A DNA stretch of 64,000 nt from Antedon bifida (Eukaryota; Echinodermata; Crinoidea; Comatulida; Antedonidae). This document shows positions 41,101-52,149 of the stretch, piece after piece. The notes under the pieces are model-generated. The model worked only from the letters and a program-made list of their open reading frames with translations, searched no databases and was not told the origin of the DNA. The stretch lies in NCBI GenBank assembly GCA_963402885.1, contig OY727095.1, positions 18,729,001 through 18,793,000 on the forward strand. The letters are read 5' to 3'. Both the position numbers and the translations under genes were made by a program. Numbering within the stretch: position 1 is the first letter of the stretch; each line of letters opens with the position of its first letter.

Positions 41101-43654
41101 AAATATAATAATTTCAAATACTATTTCTTCAAGGCTTTCTTTTATCATCTTTCCTGGTATTTGCCTTCATTCATACCAATCAATCAATCAATCAATCAAT
41201 CCAATCATTGTTTGTCGTTGTACAAGGATCAGAGTATGGTATAATGAAATTAAATCTAAATGTTACCTTCTTAGATGTACCGCCATCCCATAATATGGCT
41301 GAGTTATTCATTCGTAAGTAGTTACCATCCTCAGCAGATTTATCATATTCTCCGATAATTTCAATTTTAACTGTATTTTCTGGAGTACGCTTCCAGTCAT
41401 AAACCGTGTAGCGAGCCAACACTTCATAATTTTCATCAAACATAAATTGACGATCTTTGATATGATGAGTAAAGTTAACGTTTCTGAGATACTGCATGAG
41501 TTGCCATTGCTCAAGTTGAGAAACATCTGGACAAAGTCCATCTTTCAGCAAACCATTTGGAGGACTGCATTCAATGATATCATAAATGGCATAACCAATA
41601 GCATACACGGCATTATACGTTGTAAAATCAATATAAGTTCTGAATTCATCAGCTTTTTCTTCTAGTGAATGCGACCAACATTCTTGATTCATTACTGTAC
41701 GGTTTTCTGAATACAAACTACAATCGAACGTTTTTTCCCAGAATTCATTGAACCAAAAGTTGATATTTGTATTATTCGGTGTACGGGAAAGAAAGTAGTT
41801 CCAAAAATCTTCATTCCTGACTTCCTCAACAGAAGTACCAAACGCTGCATCGATGACGTTGTAATATGTGTTATCAGCAAATATCCTTGATATTATCCAC
41901 ACATCTGTACCTACCCAAATCTTCTCTAAAAAATAGAAAAATAAAAGAAAATCACATTGTGTGGACGCTCGGACCAGCAAAGAGTGAAAACTCTCCCTGC
42001 TCGGACAACCGGTCCCCACTGAAATTTTGTTTTCATGTGTTTGGGACAATACATTTTTAAAAATTATATTAAAAGTTGATAATAATATACTTCGTTGATA
42101 TGATCAAGTAGAAATATGTTTTAAAATACATGTAGTTCCGTATATTTCAGATTATCTCTAGACTAATTGGAACTTTAATTAAATGTCCTTCGATGGCCCA
42201 ATGGAAAAATTAAATGCATACAAAACCGGTAGATGATTATATTGGTTATAATGCCTAAAAAAAAGACACATCATGTTCATTGTCATCTGTTGATGTGATA
42301 ATAAGACAACTTATTACGACCAAATCGATATTTCACTAGTCTAATTATGGTCTAACAAAAAAATAACTGACAGAATCCAATACAATAAAGCTGAATATTA
42401 TGAACAATTCAATGCAGAATTTTATGAGGTGATATTTATACAGAATTTATATTATTTCTAACACGAACTTAATCATAAAAACTACTAATTGCACAATGTC
42501 TGGTGAATACAAACATCTCTACATTATATTTCTGTGAGTATTAATTGCAATTTCATTCTTCAAATATATAATAGGCTTAAATCCAATATCGTAGGCCTAC
42601 TGTCAATTTAACATAAGTAAAACTGACTACAACATAAATATGTATCAAAATGAGACTCAGACATACAGCAGAGCAGAATGAAATATCGATGGAAAAATAG
42701 GGTTTCTATTCTCGAGCAATACCTGCTAACTAAACAGTGAAGTTATCTTTTTATGTAAAATATTGAATAATGGTTTAGCCTATACTTACTACTGACGTTG
42801 CGTCTGTCGCATTCTTTGAAAATCTTAGCGACTTCGTATCCACTGTTGATGAATGTAATGATAACTTTTACATTTGGATTGTTCATCAATAGATCAACAG
42901 CCTCTGTCACGCTTTTAGTATCTATAACTGTCGGAAGATACATTTCATAAGCAATGCATATCCCCCTTTTCTCAGCCTCCTCCCTGAAATGTGCAATGCC
43001 CAATCGTCCATAGTTTTCGTCCGTTGCTAATGCTCCTACCCACGTCCAATTAAAGCTTTGGACAATGTCTATCAAAGCATCAGCTTGGTGATTATCATTC
43101 GGTACAGTTCGAAAAAAAGTTGGGTAAAGGTTTGTATCAGTAAATTCAACACTGGTAGCCCAGACAGCTATTACTGGTGTATTCGTAAGTTGGAAATAAT
43201 TAGCTACTGGGCCTATAGATCCAGAGAAGGTATCTGCTACAATAGCGATAGGAGTTTCGTTAATGCCACATTCACCTGTTGAGATATCGGATGCTCCACG
43301 AAGGGCAACACTCCGTGACCGACAACCATCAGACAACATGTAACCAATTGATACATTTTTCAAATCCAAAAATGTGCCAGCATTTATTTCATCAATAGCG
43401 TACAAAATTGATAAAGAAGTAAACATTCCATGATCGTAAGGATCTAAGCATTTCTCTTTGATTGGTCCTTCCGTCAAACTGTTGTCCGTCACGACGGTGA
43501 CACGATGGATGTTAACGAGACCTCCAATGTAGATATCACCTTCTAATACTGGACAGAAAGCATCTGGCTCATGAGTACAATTAGGCCTATCTTCGCATGT
43601 CACTAATAAGAATACTCCTCCAAGTAGAATGTACACGTAAACAAAACGATTCAT
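38138..43654 (-). CDS. Class C G-protein-coupled receptor (CaSR/V2R/T1R-like)
   Basis: Four minus-strand exons close into 886 codons: 43654-42790, 41925-41267, 40777-40654, 39150-38138 (TAA), all GT-AG. Order: signal peptide (1-20); a large extracellular Venus-flytrap ligand domain (about 30-505) with conserved GDIYIGGL, AIDEIN, TNTPVIAVWAT, FFRTVPND and FNWTWVGALATDENYG. A cysteine-rich NCD3G linker follows (VCSLPCKPGTRK...CCFDCVPC...CDKC.EGYYSNDENTEC). The seven-helix domain runs from about residue 583, with NYHEARFISVVMTFW and a final helix ending FLPKCYLL. The cytosolic tail is short (about 60 residues). The VFT-NCD3G-7TM plan is that of calcium-sensing, GPRC6A, taste-1 and vomeronasal-2 type receptors rather than GABA-B. 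The ligand cannot be read from sequence. Confidence 0.9.
42042..42058. repeat. Solo terminus of the GATGTATTGTCCC MITE family
   Basis: TGGGACAATACATTTTTAA in the first intron of the receptor gene matches the right terminus of the MITEs at 12054 and 58144. The other end was not found. Confidence 0.4.
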
Positions 43655-45585
43655 GTTGATATATTTCGAAGCAAGTTGATGTTACAAATCTAACATAATG
43701 TACCTGTTTGTAAAGACAACAAAAACACACAGATGAGCTTGCAATAATCCGATAAGGAATCGTTAACCATAATATGCATTATTCATTTCTCGTTGATACA
43801 ACTTACCAACCACAATCCTTGTTTTATTTCAATGGATAGTACGTCATTGTCCAATAACACACAGCCCCATAAAGGTAATTAAACAGAGTATTCTTCAGCA
43901 ATGTCTTAAATGAGGGTGAATGCGAGAACGATATCTATTTATTTTATTGGTTTTTTTGTACAAAATCAACGAACTTTCAACGAGTCCAATTGTAATTACA
44001 ATTATAAGTAAAAAACGAAGATAAATTCATTTTCATATCGACAAAATGTATTAGTTGATCTGCTAGGCCGTACGTATTAGTGAAAAAGCTATTATGTTAT
44101 TATATATGGGTGTATATTGCCGATTTGAGATTTATATATTTACAGCAAATTGTTCTCCTTTTTTATAAAATAGCTTATCTGGATGAACCATGTTAATACA
44201 TTACTATATTAAAAAACAACTATTCTTAACATAAAGTATAATATTCATACTAGATGAAATGAATACTTTAATACACACCTCATGAAAAGATAATCCACTT
44301 ATCCGGAATTTTTGGTAAGAGCGTTCCGTGATCTTATCAATAGTAATGACAGAACAATTAAAAAGATAAAATAGGAAACAAAATGTCCATAATTATAATC
44401 CAAGAAGATAGTGTTGAGGTATCTAACAAACGTATAGGCCTACACGTATATTCTATGATAAAGCGTCAATGAAGGTGTTTCTGTACACGGTAGGCTCAGG
44501 CCTAGCACGTTCATCTGACCATTGAGTACACATAATCATTCTCACAATGAACGTAAATACGTTTGTGAATAACGGAAATAAAAGACGAACAGAATAAAAC
44601 GCGTCAGAATGGTACACACTGAGTTCAACTTCCGTTACAGATTTATTTCATTCATTTTAAGATTTTAATGTATAGGCCTATACAGATAGTAACCCACTAA
44701 ATAGATTTATGAACGGATACAAAATATGCTAATTGTGACAGGACGAAGGTAGGCCTAAGAATAAACGCGTTATAGAAACGCGTCAGCAATGTGTTCACAC
44801 ACCAACAATAACGTAGTAAATATGTTTGTGAACGGAAACAAATATGCAAATTATGTGACAGGAGGTAAATTGGCTCCAAAACGAAAGTCATGATTCATGA
44901 TATTAAGTGAGTATATGGTGTAAAAATGGAGGTATACAATGTTGTATCCGTGTTTAGTAATAGAAAGTGAACCGTGAACTGAAGCTAGAATAGAACTTGT
45001 GTTACTTACATGGAACCTAAGCCTGAATCGGCCTTGTCAAAGGCAGACTTGTACCCATAACTCCGGAATTTTGGAATGCGCTAAAGCAATAACCACTACA
45101 ATGAATGACGAAAAACACACACGCACACACTCGATGGTTGCCATATCGGCGTACAAAATTGCCACTAGGCCTATATTACATACCATCATAATACAATGTC
45201 CTTCAACGAATTTATAACGTATTTTTACCTATTAATACAAACAAAACAAAAAGTATTCCTACTTACTGGTAGGAACGAATGCACTTGTTGTGCTGCAGCT
45301 GTTACTGCTCAGTAAACGGGCCAGTAACGCGTTGTAATAACATACGCCTGTATTCATGTGTTGTACAGTATTTGGTTTTCTCCAATTTAAATATAAAATA
45401 CGTTGTAACAATAGATAGAAAGATCCATAAAACTCCATATACATATATATTAATAATATGAAATACGATCCAAAATCAATAAACCATACAACCAAATTAT
45501 GATACAAATGACATAGGCCTAATAATTAATATGATTTATGATACATCGTACCGTAGATCTAAATAAGTTAACATGCTGCCTACTT
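43655..45585. other. Noncoding region upstream of the receptor gene
   Basis: No exon recognised. It holds several TAGGCCTA sites. A short motif, ACGCGTCAG..TGTG/TACACAC, is repeated near 44600, 44780 and 44830 (AACGGAAACAAATATG-like). Confidence 0.4.
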
Positions 45586-45960
45586 AAGCTCCATTCACAC
45601 TTATTCCATTTCACAGACGGTGCCATGTTATTAGGCCTACATCATGGTAAAAGCTACATTCACACTTGTTCCATTTCACAAGACGGTGCCGTGTTATTAA
45701 ATAATAGTAACACTACATTCACACTTGTTCCATTTCACATAACGGAAGACGGTGCCGTGTTATTAAATAATGGTAAAGCTCCATTCACACTTGTACCATT
45801 TCACATAACGGAAGACGGTGCCGTGTTATTAAATAATGGTAAAGCTACATTCACACTTGTTCCATTTCAAGGAACGGAAGACGGTGCCGTGTTATAAAAT
45901 AATGGTAACACTACATTCACACTTGTTCCATTTCACGGACCGGAAGACAGCACCATGTAG
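45586..45960 (+). repeat. About 66-bp tandem repeat, six units
   Basis: The unit reads AAGCTACATTCACACTTGTT, then CCATTTCACATAACGGAAGA, then CGGTGCCGTGTTATTAAATAATGGT. Units begin near 45586, 45649, 45708, 45774, 45840 and 45906. Most units keep a shared open frame of about 119 codons, which follows from the unit length and is not evidence of a gene. At 45985-46005 an inverted GCCGTGCCGTGAAACGGAAC segment echoes the unit. Confidence 0.9.
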
Positions 45961-46744
45961 TTAATGGGAAATCATAATTGGTCGGCCGTGCCGTGAAACG
46001 GAACACGCAATGTTAGCTATAGGCCTACTGCATTTCAAACGCTCGGGCAAAACATTTTTTCTCGGTTTTGTGCTCCATACAATTTAATACATCTTCGGTT
46101 TTTCCTAACGTTATCATCTCTTTTTCTTATATAATCTAAAGCAGTACTGTGTGGTTCGCACAACTTGCGCTCAAATGCCAAACAAATTCCTCACAACGCG
46201 TTATGAACGGTACTGTAAGATGTAAAAGCGTTAAAAACTATACATTGCAAAGTACGGAAGAATATTCCATCATACTTAATTTGAAGATCTATGCTATTGA
46301 TGACATACTTATGACATGGTCTTTACTTATTTATCTCTATGCGTATGACAAGTAATAACAATAATTTGGAAGCCTTTCACTAAAAGACAATATCGATTCA
46401 TTCATTGAAATCCACCTCGTCGTCTTTTTTTACTCAATTAACATTTGATTGATTCTATATTAACGCAATATTTCAGCGCCTTTGGGTTCTTCAGCCGATC
46501 ATAACGATTGCCAAATGTATCTCATATGGAGTGTTTTTTCAAATTACAATTATGGTTGGTTCGTCTCGAGTGCTTTAGGCCATGTGTATAAACCGTATAT
46601 CGGTTTGATTAAATTGGATAAATTAAACTCAAACTAGATAAATCCGAATTTATTATACATCAATCCTGAAAAGGCAAATGAATAAACACGAACAAATAAA
46701 CAAGTTATTTTTAATTTAATGAATAAATTTTATTAGAAATAGAG
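45961..46744. other. Noncoding stretch
   Basis: Short chance reading frames only; no domain or repeat recognised beyond the inverted echo of the tandem unit at its start. Confidence 0.4.
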
Positions 46745-47115
46745 AGAAAAATCCAAGCCTTTGAGATGAGAAATGGGTTTCGTATATACAAAGACCGAAT
46801 AACAATGAAGAAGTCCGAAGCAGAGTAAGAGCAGCCATCGAAACACATGATGACCTCCTCTCCATTGCCAAAATTAGAAAGATGAGATAGTACGACCACA
46901 TTAGTAGATCACCTGGACTTGCAAAAACAATCATGCTAGGGACTTACCAGGTGGGAGAAAAAGAGGAAGACCACAGAAACACCACATCAAAGAATGGACC
47001 AACTGACTAATAGGCCTAATAAGACACCGAGGATGGCGGAGGACAGGGCAATGCGGAGGAGGAGAGTTGTTATATCATCTACGGTGCCCCAACAGCCCAC
47101 AAAAGGCTAGGGGCA
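46745..47115 (+). mobile_element. Decayed 3' end of a non-LTR retrotransposon
   Basis: Broken plus-strand frames give LSIAKIRKMR, YDHISRSPGLAKTIMLGT, GGRKRGRPQK, HIKEWTN and a final RCPNSPQKARGK. This order (KLR..RWYGH..RS.GLAKTI, GGRRRGR, EWTG, VVPQRP) is the conserved C-terminal tail of a common LINE group in marine invertebrates. Stops and frame changes show it is dead, and it is 5'-truncated. Confidence 0.6.
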
Positions 47116-47828
47116 AAGTAAAAAAGGTTTTATTAATCGTTTACTGTATAATAGTTAAAAGTTAATATACCGCCGTCAAAGACAAAAATAATTTGTATTT
47201 ATATTAACGATGATTTTTAACACATCATCCAATAACAAATCAAGGCAATCCAACAACATTTAGATTCATACTTAATTGAACATTAGATCGTGGTCTCTGA
47301 CTCTATTTGTGGTTTACTACCATGTGAACGAATTGTATCCCCAAATCTTATGTTGTCAACCCCTCTCCTGCTTGTTAACATGTTGGACAGGGTCTACCTA
47401 CTGAACGCTACCATCTTTACAGAATGCAATTAGCGAGTGGTGATTTTGGTCTAAATTGATATTATTTTATAAACCTGAATGGGCTAATTCCACACCATTG
47501 TGATAAACCTCATACTAGAGGTTATAGAATAAAATACAATATATTTTTTCTATCAATTATGATTTTTGTTATAACCTGTATACAATCTGAGCCTAATACC
47601 GAATAAGGTGAGGTTGTTCTTCCACGTGTCAACGACTCTTAAATAAATCCTCTTGTTGTAGTCAAAAACAATAAAAGTATTTTTATATATTATAATTAAA
47701 GCTATAGTATGATAACCGTTGAAGGCATACTTACATACCAAAATCTTTTTCTAAGCGTAGCGTTGTCCTTGACTTTTCGTTATCACCCCTTGTTAAAATT
47801 GTCCGAGCATCAATACCTCGTCCCATTG
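47116..47828. other. Noncoding flank left of the P-type transposon
   Basis: No gene recognised; AT-rich unique sequence up to the target-site copy ATTATAT at 47829-47835. Confidence 0.45.
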
Positions 47829-47835
47829 ATTATAT

Positions 47836-47869
47836 CATGGAGAAATAAGTTAGGAAGGAGTAACATCGA
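47836..47869 (+). repeat. Left terminal inverted repeat of the P-type element
   Basis: 34 bp, identical in reverse complement to 54255-54288. It opens CATGGAGAAATAAG. Confidence 0.95.
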
Positions 47870-48449
47870 TGTAATGCATGGATTTTAATCCAATTAAGCA
47901 CATTACATGGTCAAATGACTCCTATTAAATTGCACTGCGACCGCCCGCCGCGTTATCTCGGTTCGATCTCCTTACACACAAGGCTCCTCGCCGCTAAGTA
48001 GCAACCCCTATACCCTGTCTAACTAACAGTGGAGTACATAAATACGAACAAAAAACACATTGCATATGCGCAGTTAATTGTCAACAAGGATTCACATGCG
48101 TGTTTTATGTATTCGGATTCCGAATTTTTTTGCGAACGTACCAGTCATTAAATCATTAAAATCAACCAAAAATAACTACTTGTTTCTTCAATTGTAAGTA
48201 TTCCATTATTTTGAATATAACAACGAAACAAACACGTATTTTAATAGTTTCCCTTTGTACTGGAGTTTTAAGTTTTAGTTATATGAATAAAGGAAAGCTG
48301 TAGCTTTCATTTGATGCCTTGCATGACAGTTTCCGATGGTGTCCGGCTGACATACAACGAATTGAAAAGCATCGAATCTGTCCGACCGCCGAACCGAATA
48401 GCCGGAGTTAGTTCCACCGGTCGTAGTTATTTTGGTCCACCGGTCGTTG

Positions 48450-48870
48450 TATTACTTAGGCCTAGCTAGGTCTAGGGCAGTTATTGTTTCGATGTTTAAT
48501 TTAGGCTAGGTCTTAGATTTAAATTTTAAACCAATAAATAATAACTAACATTAGCCATAAAATAATTACTTTCGTAGGCCTACTACTACTACTAGCTAGG
48601 CTAGGACTAAAGTACTCGACTCCTAGCTAGGGTCTAGTCCTACTAGCTAGGCTAGACCTAGGCCTACCTATTGTTCTATGTACTATTTATCATAGAGGTA
48701 ATGTTAATCTACCACCTAGGGTTATGCCAAAAATACCAATACTACTATCTAGGGCCGGCCTAATTAGACTATGTTCAATAACATTAACAATAAAAAAAAG
48801 CAGGTATTTATTTTTAGTTAGCTAGCCTAGATAGTACTACTACTAGGACAACAACTCTAGGTCATCATTC
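48450..48870. other. CTAG/TAGGCCTA-rich patch before the transposase start
   Basis: Dense CTAGCTAGG, TAGGCCTA and ACTACTACTA motifs in the presumed promoter and 5' leader of the transposase. A similar patch lies at 53620-53880, upstream of the coding exons B and C of the second gene. Whether these are binding sites or just genome-typical sequence is unknown. A CTTGTTTTCAG acceptor just before the ATG suggests a noncoding first exon. Confidence 0.45.
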
Positions 48871-48907
48871 GCCATTTAAATTAAATTGCTCTTGTTTTCA
48901 GAGAACG

Positions 48908-51900
48908 ATGACAGGACACAGTGTTTGTTTGAAACCTACTTGTCGACTTTGTGGAATTTCCAGGGCGATTCCTTCAGATCGTTCACCTTATACAAAGGAC
49001 GCGTTCAAGTCTGTAATCAAGTCATGTTTTTGCTTAGATATTGATAATGATGATCCAGAAATCCACCCACCATTTATTTGTTATTCCTGTGTGCAAAAAC
49101 TGAAAAGGTGGAAGAAAGGCCACAGCAAGGACCGCAGTAAAGTGTGCAATATTGTAATTGCAAAATTCAATGATTCTCAATGTGCGTCTTGTATGACTGA
49201 TGGGGAGATTCCTACCAATCTTCACGATTACAGAAAGGAAGCAGAAAAATGTAGCCTTGTCTCTTTGTTTCCACATGAAGATGAATTACTAATAATTAGA
49301 CTTTCACCAACTGGTGATGCTGTCATCAAGTTAACAGTCAACAGTGATTCGACATGGGGAGTTGTCATTGCTGGTGTTGTATTGCAAGCACAGCCTATTC
49401 TAGGAGAAGTCTTTAACAAAAAATTACCATTACATCAGTTCACCAAGCTGTGTGATATATTGAGGAGTGCTAAAATCTGTGCAGGCAATGAAGATTATTT
49501 AGATTTGATAGAGAGACGAAAAGGACCAGAAGGGCAGATTCCTATAAGGATAACACCAAAAGATGTCTATTTATGCAACACCATTAGACATAATGACTGT
49601 GAATTGCTAATTGCTGAGGATCTGAAGCGGTGCGCAGTTTGCCGAATTTATCGTGGGGATTTATCATCAATGCGAAGTGCTTCCTGCAAGGAAAAGTCTT
49701 CACTGACGGTAGCCAACAAGTATTTATCAAATTCTCAACTGCAGAACAAAGCAGCAACATTACAATGTAATTACAGACGGTTGAAAAGAAAGAGTGGTTC
49801 CCTTGAGAATAAAGTTTCCAAGATGTACATGCTAGAAAGCAAATTAATTTCTGAAAATGCAGCTCACTTAATGGAAGACACAATGGAAATGGGAAAACCT
49901 GAAATTGAGAGTTTATTATGTAAATATCCGTCAGCAAAGCTTTTGTGGGAGCAGCAACTGGCATCTATGGGCAAGGGAAAGCAGATGCGTTGGCACCCGG
50001 CAATTTTACGTTGGTGCATTGCTATCCAAAGCAAGTCTCCGTCAGCTTATAATTTAATTCGCGAAAGTGGATTCATGACGCTGCCTCATCCAAACACACT
50101 CCAACCCTACAGCCACTTTGCTGGTGTGACAACTGGTTTTTGCCATGAGATGTTAAGTAGAGTTGTAACAGACCTCAAATTATATGAAGAAGGTAATGAA
50201 TTGCAAAAACATGTTGTGCTATTATTTGATGAAATGAAGATAAAATCAGGATTGGTTTTTTCACAAAGCTCTGGCAAAGTTGTTGGATCAACAGATGTAG
50301 GCAGCTTAGCCAATGAGATGCATTCATTTGAGCGGCGATGTCGAGGTGAAGAAGAAATCCCAGTTGCCTCACATGTTCTGGTGTTGATGATCCGGGGTTT
50401 GTTTTCTAACCTGCATGTTCCAATTGCCTACTATCCAACAACTGGAGCTTCTAGTTGTGATCTGTTCATGGCAATGTGGGAAGCTGTTGAGATGATCGAA
50501 GTAGCTGGGTTTGTAGTTCATGCGATGGTTTCTGATGGTGCCACTCCGAACAGGAAGTTTTACAGACTGCATTCACCATCATCTACCACTTCATCCATTG
50601 TCTTCAAGACATCGCATCAGGGAGACCCAGATCGCAGTGTTTTTTTCTACAGTGATGTGCCGCATCTAATAAAGACGCTTCGAAACAATGTAGAGAACTC
50701 TGGCTACAATAACAAGACACGGAATCTTCATGTAAGTACTGTATGATCATACACCACATTGAAAATACCAATTTCATTATAGCATGTTGAAAATGATATT
50801 TACTTATTTCTAAATCTAAAAATGTTCTTCATTTAAAGTATAACAAACAAGACATCAAGTGGAGTCATTTTCTTGACACCTATGAATGGGATGTGAAATT
50901 GCAGAACACATGTCCAGGGCTGAGGATGCTCCACAAGTTGACGCATGAACACCTCCACCTTACTCCATCATTGAGAATGCGGGTATACTTGGCTGCACAG
51001 GTAATTACTTGCAAGTTTTGTGTTCAGCCCTTGTTCTTTTGCAAACAATTCTGTAATTTAATTTTTCATGAATGTTTTTTATTTTCTTCATATTTTCAGG
51101 TGTTAAGCAATTCGACAGCAAATGCAATGGAGATTATGGATCGACATGACATGACATCCACTATCAAATTTGTTAGAATGGTAGACCAATTTTTTGATTG
51201 CCTTAATGTCTCTAGTTTTTTCCAAGGCAAACGATCCAGAAAACCAGCTATGGAGCCATACAGGACAAAAGATGACTGGCGTTTTAAGGTACATTTTTTT
51301 TAAATAGAAAATTTAAAAAAAATTGAACATGGGACATGATTGGGCTTATTATTGTTTTTGTTCAATTTCAATTAGCATTTGGATATACATTGAGAAATAT
51401 CTATAATTTTTGTATTAATCGAAGGAATAATTGCCACTATTTTTTGTTCTGATGTTTTTAAGTGGTTGCAAGATGACTTCCTGGGTTTCTTTAAAGAATG
51501 GCAAGACGAGGTGAATGCGCTTGAAGATGTAGAGAAGAGTGTAAAAAAGAGGATGTTATTAAGCACCGCAACACTTGATGGACTTGAGATAACAAGCAAG
51601 TACATTTCGTTTTTTTTTTACAGCTGACTTTGTTTAATAATTAATCAAAAGTTCTGACATCACAAGAGTGACAAAGTATATTAAAAATGAATTAATAATA
51701 AGTATATTAATTTTTATTCTTTGCCATCAACAGTTAATTCGTTTGTAGAGTTGACTAAAAAACTACTGGACCTGCCAGGGGTAGAGTGTGTTCTAAGTGC
51801 GAAGTATAATCAAGATCCGTTGGAACAGTACTTCAGTAAACAGAGAGGATGTGGTGGAAGTAACACAAACCCAACATCAATGCAGTTTGGCCACAATATG

Positions 51901-52023
51901 CATGCACTGTATGTAGCTGCGAACTGTTCCAAGGCATCCAGGAGAGGCAACTGCCGCAGCCAAATTGTTGACCAAACTATTGATGACTCACCTCTTCAAA
52001 GGAAGAAGACACCAAATGCATAA
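48908..52023 (+). CDS. P-type transposase with RAG1-like N-terminal zinc module
   Basis: Five exons close into 865 codons: 48908-50731, 50839-51000, 51100-51288, 51463-51595, 51734-52023 (TAA). Intron 4 must use a GC donor (GCAAGT) to keep frame. Residues 12-95 have CxxC (12/15), then IHPPFICYSC (52-61), then CASC (92/95); this is the spacing and IHP signature of the RAG1 N-terminal zinc-binding region. C242/C245 and a basic stretch near 290 follow. The catalytic region is P/THAP9-like: LLFDEMKIKSGLVF (D441), MVSDGATPNRK (D543), then the inserted DVPHLIKTLRN. Next come YEWD..CPGLRML..LTHEHLHLTPSLRM and QVLSNSTANAM, and the terminal NQDPLEQYF (candidate E800) with GCGGSNTNP. There is no THAP domain. 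It likely cuts and joins the element's ends in the nucleus. Confidence 0.9.
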
Positions 52024-52117
52024 ATGATATTTATGATCAGCAAACTTTTTCAAACCAAACGGTTCTTTTCAGAACCAACCAAAATACAATTGAGATTTAA
52101 TTTAGCTATTGTCGTTA

Positions 52118-52123
52118 TTTATT
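52118..52123 (-). terminator. Polyadenylation signal of the second transposon gene
   Basis: AATAAA on the minus strand, 26 bp past the stop at 52150, within the 126-bp gap between the two convergent genes. Confidence 0.5.
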
Positions 52124-52149
52124 TCATCACACACACAAAATAGTATATA

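Noticed and set aside
45538-45897. 119-aa repeat protein
   Set aside because: The frame exists because the tandem unit is a multiple of 3; there is no start context, domain or partner exon.
49034-50572. Antisense open frames within the transposase exon
   Set aside because: Shadows of the strong plus-strand coding frame.
48908-52023. RAG1/Transib transposase over its full length
   Set aside because: Only the N-terminal zinc module is RAG1-like. The catalytic region has P/THAP9 motifs (LLFDEMKIK, VPHLIKTLRN, NQDPLEQYF), and the ends are P-type.
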